The notes under the pieces were generated by a model, which saw nothing but the letters and a program-made list of their open reading frames with translations, was not told the DNA's origin and did no database searches. This document shows, in pieces, positions 6,737-12,468 of a stretch of DNA of 12,468 nt. The stretch is taken from the NCBI GenBank assembly GCA_937967875.1, contig CALBTQ010000695.1, forward strand, positions 1 through 12,468. Direction: 5' to 3'. How positions within the stretch are numbered: position 1 is the stretch's first letter; each line of letters starts with the position of its first letter. The DNA is from an uncultured Pseudomonadota bacterium. Lineage in GTDB: Bacteria > Lernaellota > Lernaellaia > Lernaellales > Lernaellaceae. A program made the position numbers and the translations under genes.

Positions 6737-7456
6737 ATGTCACACCCCAAGTGGTTTTTGTTGACGATCGTGGCGTTGGCGGCGTTGTTGGCCGGTTGCG
6801 CGACGACCAAACCGGCGGCGACGCAGCCGGTGCAAGGCTATCAAGTGCTCGATTTCGCCCAGCCCTATCAGCCGCAGGATCAACCGGCGGTCGAAGGGCA
6901 GGCCAGCCTGTGGCCCGGCAGCATGGGCCGCAACCTGGCGGCCGACCATCGCGCCGGCCGCATCAACGACATTATCACCGTGAGCATCGTGGAAGACGCC
7001 TCGGCCACCGGCAAGGCGAACACCAAGACCAGCCGCGACAGCACCATCGGCATGGGTGTAAGCGGTATGTTCGGCATGGAGCAGTCGCTGGCTCGCTCGA
7101 ATCCGAACATGAACCTGGACACTCTGGTCGGCGCGAAAACCGCCAACAGCTTTACCGGCGACGGCGAGACCACGCGCAGCACCAAGGTCGTGGCGACCAT
7201 CAGTTGTACGATCGTCGAGACCTTCGCCAACGGCAACATGCGCGTCAACGGCAAGCGGATGATCAAGGTCAACGGCGAGGACCAGGTCATCACGCTGACC
7301 GGCATCGTGCGGCCCGAGGACATCGACAACGAAAACACGATCGAAAGCACGCGGATCGTCGATGCGCGCATCACATACGACGGCATCGGCGTAATCGCCG
7401 ACAAGCAGAAAGCCGGCTGGCTCACGCGGGTGCTCGACAACGTGTGGCCCTTCTGA
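6737..7456 (+). CDS. flgH: Flagellar L-ring lipoprotein FlgH
   Basis: FlgH forms the L ring, the bushing in the outer membrane, and is direct evidence of a diderm envelope. The 239-residue product begins with a lipoprotein signal peptide: Lys5, hydrophobic 7-19, lipobox LAGC with the lipidated Cys at 21. Family signatures follow: SLWPGSMGRNLAADHRAGRINDIITVSI, TKVVATISC, NGNMRVNGKRMIKVNGEDQVITLTGIVRPEDI and a C-terminal GWLTRVLDNVWPF. An in-frame ATG at 6680 would add 19 residues that overlap flgA and spoil the signal peptide. The ATG at 6737 has GAAGGGGG (6723-6730) six bases upstream and is preferred. It lies 13 bases after the flgA stop and 15 before flgI. Confidence 0.96.
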   Translation: MSHPKWFLLTIVALAALLAGCATTKPAATQPVQGYQVLDFAQPYQPQDQPAVEGQASLWPGSMGRNLAADHRAGRINDIITVSIVEDASATGKANTKTSRDSTIGMGVSGMFGMEQSLARSNPNMNLDTLVGAKTANSFTGDGETTRSTKVVATISCTIVETFANGNMRVNGKRMIKVNGEDQVITLTGIVRPEDIDNENTIESTRIVDARITYDGIGVIADKQKAGWLTRVLDNVWPF

Positions 7457-7471
7457 CGAGGGAGGCGGAAA

Positions 7472-8575
7472 ATGCGGATCCGGCAATTTTGGCTCATTGC
7501 GGCGGCTCTGGTGGTGGCAATCTTTGCCGCCCCGGCCCATGCCGCCAAGATCAAAGACATCGCCACCTTCGGCGGCGTACGTCCCAACCAACTGGTCGGC
7601 TACGGCCTGGTCGTGGGTCTGAACAAGACCGGCGACGGCAACTCGATGCGCTCGACGACCGTGAGCATCATGAACATGCTGACGGCGATGGGCGTGAAGG
7701 TCGACCAGCGCGACATTAAAAGCGGCAACGTTGCCGCGGTGATGGTCACGGCCAGTCTGCCCGCTTTCTCCCGCCAGGGGATGAAGCTCGACGTGGCTTG
7801 CTCCTCGATCGGCGATGCGAAAAGCCTGCAGGGCGGCATGTTGATCATGACCCCGCTCAAGGGACCCGACGGACAGGTGTACGCCGTGGCGCAAGGGCCG
7901 GTGTCGATCGGCGGATTCTCGGCCGGCGACTCGGAAGAGGGTGTGACCAAGAACCATCCGACCGTGGGGCAGATTCCCTCCGGCGCGTTGGTTGAACGTG
8001 AAATTCCTTTCCGTATCAAAGACTTATCGACTGTTACCATCGCGTTGGATCAGCAAGATTTCACCACCGCGACGCGGGCCGCGCAGGCGATCAACGACGA
8101 ACTGGGCGGCGAGCCGGCCACGGCGATCGACAGCCGGACGGTGAAGGTCGAGGTTCCCGAGGCCTATAAAAATCAGGTGCCGCAACTGATGGCGCGCATC
8201 GAATCGCTCGATGTGCAGCCCTCGCGCATCGCCAAGGTCGTCGTCAACGAACGCACCGGCACGGTCGTGATGGGCGCGGACGTGCGCATCGATCCGGTGG
8301 CCATTTCGCACGGCAACCTGCGCATTCAGATCACCTCATCGCCGGTCATCAGCCAGCCCGGCGCATTGTCGGGCGGTCAGACGGTCGTCGGGCAGCAGAA
8401 GGGTGTGGCCGCCAGCGAGGAGGAAGCGCGCCTGTTCGTTATGCCCGCGCAGACCTCGATCGGCGATGTGGTTATGGCGCTCAATGCCATTGGCGTGACC
8501 CCGCGCGACTTGGTAGCGATTTTGCAAGCAATCAAAGCAGCCGGGGCTTTGCAGGCCCAACTGGAGATCATGTAG
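7472..8575 (+). CDS. flgI: Flagellar P-ring protein FlgI
   Basis: FlgI forms the peptidoglycan-associated P ring around the rod. The 367-residue length is typical. A Sec signal peptide occupies about 1-24 (MRIRQFW, hydrophobic stretch, cut after AHA). The mature start KIKDIATFGGVRPNQLVGYGLVVGLNKTGDG is the hallmark of the family, followed by the conserved KSGNVAAVMVTASLP, NHPTVGQIPSGALVERE and the C-terminal IGDVVMALNAIGVTPRDLVAILQAIKAAGALQAQLEIM. A GAGGGAGG site precedes the ATG. FlgI uses the chaperone FlgA encoded two genes upstream and meets FlgH in the ring complex. Its TAG stop overlaps the ribosome-binding site of the next gene. Confidence 0.97.
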   Translation: MRIRQFWLIAAALVVAIFAAPAHAAKIKDIATFGGVRPNQLVGYGLVVGLNKTGDGNSMRSTTVSIMNMLTAMGVKVDQRDIKSGNVAAVMVTASLPAFSRQGMKLDVACSSIGDAKSLQGGMLIMTPLKGPDGQVYAVAQGPVSIGGFSAGDSEEGVTKNHPTVGQIPSGALVEREIPFRIKDLSTVTIALDQQDFTTATRAAQAINDELGGEPATAIDSRTVKVEVPEAYKNQVPQLMARIESLDVQPSRIAKVVVNERTGTVVMGADVRIDPVAISHGNLRIQITSSPVISQPGALSGGQTVVGQQKGVAASEEEARLFVMPAQTSIGDVVMALNAIGVTPRDLVAILQAIKAAGALQAQLEIM

Positions 8576-8584
8576 GAGACGCAA

Positions 8585-9040
8585 GTGAGTCTGGTGACGG
8601 CCATCGACAACGAATCCTTCCGCTCCCTGCCGACGCAGGAACGCTCGCTCGCCTTGCAGGGCGAGCTGGCGGTCGCCGATAAGGCCGAGGGGAAGGACCA
8701 GGCCCGACAGTATTGGGAGGTGGCCGAGGGATTCGAGGAGATTTTCCTGTACACCATGCTCTCGACCATGCGTAAAACGACGATGAACTCGGGACTGTTC
8801 GGCGAAGGCAACGACGCGAAAATCTATCAGTCGATGTTCGATCAGGAAGTCTCCTCCCAGATGTCCAAACGGCATGACTTCGGTTTGGGCAAGCAGATCT
8901 TCGATTGGCTGACGCGCGACAAGCCGGAATTGAAAAATGCAATGGACCAGGCTGCGCAAGCCTACCGGAGCAATCAGGACGACGAAGTTAATTCGGCATT
9001 ACAAAATTACCGATTTGAAGTGACGACTGTAATTGAGTAG
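8585..9040 (+). CDS. flgJ: FlgJ-type rod-binding protein, rod domain only (no muramidase domain)
   Basis: The 151-residue protein matches the N-terminal rod-scaffold domain of FlgJ: FEEIFLYTMLSTMRKTT (50-66), then GLFGEGNDAKIYQSMFDQEVS and FGLGKQIFDWL. FlgJ caps or scaffolds the growing rod in the periplasm. Enteric FlgJ is roughly 300 residues and adds a C-terminal peptidoglycan hydrolase; here translation stops at a clean TAG after a short charged tail, with no hydrolase remains visible downstream. Single-domain FlgJ is common outside the gamma- and beta-proteobacteria, so this is not decay. A separate hydrolase must open the wall. The start is a GTG at 8585 with AGGAG (8574-8578) six bases upstream, overlapping the flgI stop. 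Confidence 0.9.
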   Translation: MSLVTAIDNESFRSLPTQERSLALQGELAVADKAEGKDQARQYWEVAEGFEEIFLYTMLSTMRKTTMNSGLFGEGNDAKIYQSMFDQEVSSQMSKRHDFGLGKQIFDWLTRDKPELKNAMDQAAQAYRSNQDDEVNSALQNYRFEVTTVIE

Positions 9041-9135
9041 GATTCGAAAAGTGTTGATTAATGCGATAGAAAGGAGCATGTTAGCGGTGCAAATGACGCG
9101 GTTGATCCGCGCCGGGGAAAGAAGTAAAAAAGGGC

Positions 9136-9163
9136 TAAAGAGATCGGTTGGAATAGCCGATGA
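9136..9163 (+). promoter_or_regulatory. Candidate sigma-28 (FliA) promoter directly upstream of flgM
   Basis: TAAAGAGA (9136-9143), 12 bases, GCCGATGA (9156-9163). The -10 box matches seven of eight bases of the sigma-28 consensus GCCGATAA, and the -35 box has the TAAAG core. The spacer is one base longer than the enteric norm but equal to that of the kinase-facing element. Transcription would begin near 9170, 30 bases before the flgM ATG, leaving room for its ribosome site. It lies in the only sizeable gap (159 bases) inside the flagellar operon, which supports a real internal promoter. Confidence 0.6.
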
Positions 9164-9199
9164 AGACATCGTGATGATGACCCAAGAAGGAGGACTTTT

Positions 9200-9511
9200 A
9201 TGAAAGTCCAAAATGACCGGCCCATTATTCAGCTAGACCCTAAAGCCGTACAGGCTCAGCGCGATTCGCTGGCCACGCCGAAAGGGGCGGTCACGGCTGC
9301 GACGCCGGTTCCCGCTGAAAAAGTATCGATCTCGAAAGAAGCCCTCAACATTCAGCAGCTTGAAAAAGAGATCCAGAACGTTCCCGATGTTCGGATGGAC
9401 GTGGTGGAGCGCATCAAGGCCGAAGTGGACGCCGGAACGTACGATCGCCCGGCCGATCAGGTGGCCGAATCGCTGCTGACCAGCTCGTTGATCGAATCCC
9501 TGTACCGCTGA
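9200..9511 (+). CDS. flgM: Anti-sigma-28 factor FlgM
   Basis: FlgM binds and blocks sigma-28 until the hook-basal body is finished, then is exported so that late genes can be expressed. The 103-residue product has a flexible N-terminal part and the conserved core at about 40-95: EKVSISKEALNIQQLEKEI, then VPDVRMDVVERIKAEVDAGTYDRPADQVAESLL. These C-terminal helices are the sigma-binding region. It has a strong AAGGAGGA site (9187-9194) five bases before the ATG. A 159-base gap separates it from flgJ and carries its candidate sigma-28 promoter. So flgM is probably read both from the sigma-54 promoter of the operon and by sigma-28 itself. The fliA (sigma-28) gene is not in this window. Confidence 0.93.
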   Translation: MKVQNDRPIIQLDPKAVQAQRDSLATPKGAVTAATPVPAEKVSISKEALNIQQLEKEIQNVPDVRMDVVERIKAEVDAGTYDRPADQVAESLLTSSLIESLYR

Positions 9512-9551
9512 CATCCTTTCCATCGACAGGCCTGTTCAGGGTAGGGCAGGC

Positions 9552-9559
9552 AGGAAAGG
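9552..9559 (+). promoter_or_regulatory. Ribosome-binding site that decides the flgN start
   Basis: AGGAAAGG lies directly against the GTG at 9560, too close for it to serve as start. It is well placed for the in-frame ATG at 9569, nine bases downstream. I therefore favour 9569 over 9560. Confidence 0.5.
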
Positions 9560-9568
9560 GTGACCGAA

Positions 9569-10069
9569 ATGGACAAGCAATATCAAGAGTTGATCTCGAT
9601 CCTGCAGAAGGAGCTTGCCGTCTTTCAGGAGTTGCGTGACCTGTTAAACGCCGAGACCAAACCCCTGATCGATTTCGATGCCCAATCCCTGGAAAAGATC
9701 ACCAAAGCCAAACAGACCCTCGAGCTGCGCTTGAAGATCCTCGAACAGGCGCGGCTGGACCTGCTGGTGGCGTTGATCAAACGTTTCAACCTTCCGCCCG
9801 ATAAAGCGACGCTCAAGGAATTGGCCCGCTTCGCGCCGGAATCACAGGCCCAGATCCTGCTCAAAACGCGCGATACCTTCAAACGACTGACCGGCGAAAT
9901 GCGCAAGAAGGTCGACGGCAACACGCAACTGGCCGAATCCTCGTTGCGCATGCTGCAGGGGCTGCGTGGACTGATTCAGCGCACGATCGAAGAGCCCACG
10001 ACCTATGAAGAAGCCGGGCAGGTGAAAGCGCGCCGCGAATCGGTCAAAGTCGCCGGCAGGAGGGTGTAA
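9569..10069 (+). CDS. flgN: Flagellar export chaperone FlgN
   Basis: FlgN-family proteins are cytoplasmic helical chaperones that hold the hook-filament junction proteins FlgK and FlgL before export. The product has 166 residues from the ATG at 9569 (169 from the GTG at 9560). It is almost all predicted helix, rich in Leu, Glu, Gln and Lys, with heptad-like spacing (LISILQKELAVFQELRDLL, then a long coiled-coil-like stretch LEKITKAKQTLELRLKILEQ), as in the family. Sequence conservation in FlgN is weak, so position carries weight: it is between flgM and flgK, its usual place, and next to its two clients. The stop lies one base before the flgK ATG. Confidence 0.85.
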   Translation: MDKQYQELISILQKELAVFQELRDLLNAETKPLIDFDAQSLEKITKAKQTLELRLKILEQARLDLLVALIKRFNLPPDKATLKELARFAPESQAQILLKTRDTFKRLTGEMRKKVDGNTQLAESSLRMLQGLRGLIQRTIEEPTTYEEAGQVKARRESVKVAGRRV

Positions 10070-10070
10070 A

Positions 10071-11474
10071 ATGGGCATTCTCGATATCATGCGCATTTCC
10101 GTGGCTTCGCTCAATGCGAATCAGACGGCGATGAGCGTGGTCAGCCACAACGTCGCCAACATGAACACCGTCGGCTACTCGCGCCAGCAAGCGGTGATGT
10201 CGCCCGCCATTCCGCGCGAGGACAGCGGCTTGCTGCTGGGCATGGGCGTGGATCTGGATTCGATTTCAAATGTCGAGGATCGTTTCATCGCCTACAACCT
10301 GACGATGAGCTACCAGGATTTGGGATACCTGTCGGTGAAGGCGACCGGCTTGAATCAGGTGCAAGAGGTCTTCAACGAGTCGAACGACGCCGAAGGCCTG
10401 TCGGCGGTGATGAGCGATTTCTGGAACGCCTGGAGCGATCTGGCGAGCAATCCGGAAAGCAGTTCGGCGCGCGAATCCCTGCGTGGCACGGCCAACATTC
10501 TGATCAATGAATTCCACTCCGCCAATACGCGGTTGAAGGATCTGGCGGACGCGGCGAATACGGAAATTTCCTATATCCTCGAGGACGCCAACGCCAAACT
10601 GGATTCGATTGCCGAATTGAACGTTCTGATTCGCCAGGCGGAATTGGCCGGAACCACGGCCAGCGATTATCGATCGGAACGCCAGCAGATGATGCAGGAA
10701 CTGTCGACGTTGCTCGATTACAACTACTTCGAGGACGAAACCGGGATGGTGACGATCACCGTCAGCGGCGGCTTGCCGCTGGTCGAGTCTGAAACGGTCA
10801 ACCATCTAGAATTGCGTGCCGACGCGGCCAATTACGGCTATTACGATGTCGTGGCGGTATCCAGCGGCGGGCAGGAATTCGATTTGACCGACAAGATGGA
10901 AGGCGGCGAAATCGCCGGGCATATAGCCATTCGCGATGAGTACATCGGTGAAATGAGGGATAAGCTCGACGAACTGGCTTACACCATCGTTCAAGAGGTC
11001 AACGCCCTGCATACCACCGGCTTCAATCTGTCGGGCGCCAGCGGCGTCAATTTCTTCGCTACGCTGGCTTCGGCAGACGGTGCGGCGGGCAGCATCGAGT
11101 TGGATGCGGCGATCGAAACCAGCGCCGACAACATTGCCGCTTCGTTGACCGGCAGCGTGGGCGACAACCAGATCGCCAATCAAATCAATGCCCTGAGCGA
11201 CGAATTGACCATGAACGGCGGTTCGGCGACGTTCCAGGATTACTTCAGCTCGATGGTCAGCAAGGTCGGTTCGGAGGCGCGAAACGCCGAATTGGCCTAT
11301 ACGCACGCCGAGGCGGTCAATTTGCAGTTGTACAACGTGCGCGAGAGCATCAGCGGCGTGGCCATCGAAGAGGAAATGGCCAATTTGATCCGCTTCCAGC
11401 AAGCGTATCAGGCGGCGGCGCGGATGCTCAACGCGGCCAGTCAGATGATCGATGTGCTCAACTCGATCGAGTAG
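10071..11474 (+). CDS. flgK: Hook-filament junction protein FlgK (HAP1)
   Basis: FlgK is the first junction protein assembled on the hook after export by the flagellar type III system. The 467-residue product has the N-terminal rod/hook motif VSHNVANMNTVGYSRQ (24-39, the YSRQ form being characteristic of FlgK) and ASNPESSSARESL in the D1 helical region. The C-terminal family helix is SGVAIEEEMANLIRFQQAYQAAARMLNAASQMIDVLNSI. It is shorter than the enterobacterial protein of roughly 550 residues; the reduction lies in the variable middle domains, while both conserved ends are intact. AGGAGG (10058-10063), inside the end of flgN, is seven bases before the ATG. Its likely chaperone FlgN is encoded just upstream. 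Confidence 0.96.
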   Translation: MGILDIMRISVASLNANQTAMSVVSHNVANMNTVGYSRQQAVMSPAIPREDSGLLLGMGVDLDSISNVEDRFIAYNLTMSYQDLGYLSVKATGLNQVQEVFNESNDAEGLSAVMSDFWNAWSDLASNPESSSARESLRGTANILINEFHSANTRLKDLADAANTEISYILEDANAKLDSIAELNVLIRQAELAGTTASDYRSERQQMMQELSTLLDYNYFEDETGMVTITVSGGLPLVESETVNHLELRADAANYGYYDVVAVSSGGQEFDLTDKMEGGEIAGHIAIRDEYIGEMRDKLDELAYTIVQEVNALHTTGFNLSGASGVNFFATLASADGAAGSIELDAAIETSADNIAASLTGSVGDNQIANQINALSDELTMNGGSATFQDYFSSMVSKVGSEARNAELAYTHAEAVNLQLYNVRESISGVAIEEEMANLIRFQQAYQAAARMLNAASQMIDVLNSIE

Positions 11475-11509
11475 CGGAAAGAAACCTTAACTTTACGGTT
11501 GGGTTTCCG
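11475..11509 (+). repeat. Imperfect inverted repeat between flgK and flgL
   Basis: CGGAAA (11475-11480) pairs with TTTCCG (11504-11509), and inside it AACC (11483-11486) pairs with GGTT (11497-11500) around a ten-base loop. No T-run follows, so I do not call it a terminator. It overlaps the candidate sigma-28 promoter of flgL, and either signal may be chance. Confidence 0.35.
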
Positions 11510-11513
11510 ATAG
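11487..11513 (+). promoter_or_regulatory. Candidate sigma-28 (FliA) promoter directly upstream of flgL
   Basis: TTAACTTT (11487-11494), 11 bases, TCCGATAG (11506-11513), against the sigma-28 consensus TAAAGTTT, 11 bases, GCCGATAA. Each box matches six of eight and the spacing is exact. Transcription would start near 11520, just before the AGGAGG of flgL (11523-11528), giving a very short leader. It sits in the 58-base flgK-flgL gap. Confidence 0.45.
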
Positions 11514-11532
11514 GGATAGTTAGGAGGTTCGG

Positions 11533-12414
11533 ATGCGCATTACCAACAACGTCATTTTCGGCAACACCACCAGGTATATCAGCCAGAATCAAAGCGAATA
11601 CCTGAAGCTGGAAGAGGCTTTGCTCACCGGCCGGCGCATCAACCGTCCCTCCGACGACCCGGTCGGCTCGGCTCGTTCGCTGAACGTGAAAAAGACGCTC
11701 TCCGCTCTCTCGCAGCTCGAACGCAGCCTCAGTCAGGCGGAAGGATTCATCGAACAGACCGACCTGGCGCTGGGCAATGTCGTCGATCGGCTACAACGGG
11801 CGATCGAGCTGACCACCGACATCAACGGCGGCACCTCCGGCGCGGACGAATACGCCTCCGCCGCGACAGAACTTGACGGAATCATTGCCGAAGTCGTCAG
11901 AAACGCCAATATGAAGTACGGAGATCGCTACATATTTTCCGGATACAGTACGCAAACCCAGCCGTTTGACGATCTGGGCGTTTACTCGGGCGGGCTCAGC
12001 GGCGAGGAAATCGACATGGAAATCGCCGATGGGCAATATTTAACGGTCAACATGACGGGGGACTATGTTTTCCAAGGCGGCACCGACGTGATTCAGACGC
12101 TGATCGACACGCGCGATGCGATCGCCGCCGGGGACCAAACATTGATCGCCAATCAGTTGCCTTTGCTCAACGACGCGCTGAATCAGATCCTGAATCGGCA
12201 GGCGGAAAACGGCACGAAATCCAACCGAATCGATATCGCGGTCGACGATGTGGCCGCGTTGGAAGAGGCGGCAACGGCGATTCTATCGGATGTGGAGGAT
12301 GTCGACACAGTGGAGTACAGCACACGCTTTGCGCAGCAAGAACAAGCGTTGCAGGCGGCCATGTTGGTGTCCAGTCGAGTGCTGAGTCAAAACTTTCTGG
12401 ACTTTCTCTCTTAA
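11533..12414 (+). CDS. flgL: Hook-filament junction protein FlgL (HAP3)
   Basis: FlgL is the second junction protein, linking FlgK to the flagellin filament. The 293-residue product is complete and near the family length. It has the flagellin-like N-terminus MRITNNVIFGNTTRYISQNQ, with GRRINRPSDDPVGSARSL (33-50), the motif shared by flagellins and FlgL. DRYIFSGYSTQTQPF (about 131-145) is typical of FlgL rather than flagellin, and the C-terminal helical end finishes RVLSQNFLDFLS. AGGAGG (11523-11528) precedes the ATG by four bases. Only 11 genomic bases remain after the TAA before the adapter, so whether genes such as csrA or fliW follow cannot be seen. Confidence 0.96.
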   Translation: MRITNNVIFGNTTRYISQNQSEYLKLEEALLTGRRINRPSDDPVGSARSLNVKKTLSALSQLERSLSQAEGFIEQTDLALGNVVDRLQRAIELTTDINGGTSGADEYASAATELDGIIAEVVRNANMKYGDRYIFSGYSTQTQPFDDLGVYSGGLSGEEIDMEIADGQYLTVNMTGDYVFQGGTDVIQTLIDTRDAIAAGDQTLIANQLPLLNDALNQILNRQAENGTKSNRIDIAVDDVAALEEAATAILSDVEDVDTVEYSTRFAQQEQALQAAMLVSSRVLSQNFLDFLS

Positions 12415-12425
12415 ATCCGGTAGAA

Positions 12426-12468
12426 AGATCGGAAGAGCACACGTCTGAACTCCAGTCACCGAATACGA
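12426..12468 (+). other. Illumina Read-2/P7-side adapter with index (contamination)
   Basis: From 12426 the sequence is the TruSeq Read-2 adapter, starting AGATCGGAAGAGCACACG and ending GTCAC at 12459. CGAATACG (12460-12467), which looks like an 8-base i7 index, and the first base of the following constant part come next. It should be trimmed. Its reverse complement is translated as the well-known artefact peptide CSSDL in the frame ending at 12442. Confidence 0.98.

Noticed and set aside
6751..7719. 322-codon plus-strand ORF in another frame over flgH and flgI
   Set aside because: It is an Arg/Gln/Gly/His-rich out-of-frame translation of two well-supported genes.
6740..7957. 405-codon minus-strand ORF
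   Set aside because: It is antisense to flgH and flgI, has shadow-like composition and no recognisable motif.
9526..9535. ACAGGCCTGT palindrome between flgM and flgN
   Set aside because: It is too short for a terminator and no T-run follows; there is no independent support for a function.
12167..12442. 91-codon minus-strand ORF beginning MCSSDL
   Set aside because: Its start lies in the Illumina adapter (the CSSDL artefact peptide) and the rest is antisense to flgL.

Overview
The window is a metagenome-style contig whose two ends are sequencing adapter, not genome. Bases 1-44 are the 3' part of an Illumina TruSeq-type P5 adapter, and 12426-12468 are the Read-2/P7 adapter followed by what looks like an 8-base index. 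Genomic sequence therefore runs from 45 to 12425. The truncation of the leftmost gene and the stop just after flgL are library edges, not biology.

The organism is a diderm (Gram-negative type), moderately GC-rich, motile bacterium: the flagellar genes include periplasmic P-ring and outer-membrane L-ring proteins, and the P-ring chaperone FlgA. The order flgF-flgG-flgA-flgH-flgI-flgJ-flgM-flgN-flgK-flgL, a FlgJ without a muramidase domain, and a sigma-54 promoter at the head of the operon fit Deltaproteobacteria in the old broad sense (Desulfobacterota, Myxococcota, Bdellovibrionota or a related candidate phylum). I cannot place it more closely.

Layout. (1) 45-1330, minus strand: the start of an ion-pumping Nqr/Rnf electron-transport operon, with an NqrB/RnfD-type subunit overlapping by four bases a truncated NqrC/RnfG-type subunit. 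(2) 1530-3845, minus strand: a soluble hybrid histidine kinase with three PAS regions, a kinase core and a C-terminal receiver. (3) 3846-4224: a divergent regulatory region with a textbook sigma-54 promoter towards the flagellar operon, adjacent palindromes upstream that look like activator sites, and sigma-28-like and sigma-70-like promoter candidates towards the kinase. (4) 4225-12414, plus strand: ten tightly packed flagellar genes for the distal rod (FlgF, FlgG), P- and L-rings with their chaperone (FlgI, FlgH, FlgA), the rod-cap/scaffold protein (FlgJ), the anti-sigma-28 factor (FlgM), the junction-protein chaperone (FlgN) and the hook-filament junction proteins (FlgK, FlgL).

How it fits together. 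The operon seems to be switched on by sigma-54 and an enhancer-binding activator, giving the late rod and ring parts together with FlgM, FlgN, FlgK and FlgL. Sigma-28-like promoters appear again directly before flgM and flgL, and one nearly identical to the flgM element faces the histidine kinase. This suggests a second wave: once the hook-basal body exports FlgM, free sigma-28 boosts flgM (feedback) and flgL, and possibly the kinase. The gene content is ordinary; the regulatory layout is the most interesting part. I see no convincing evidence of a wholly new system.
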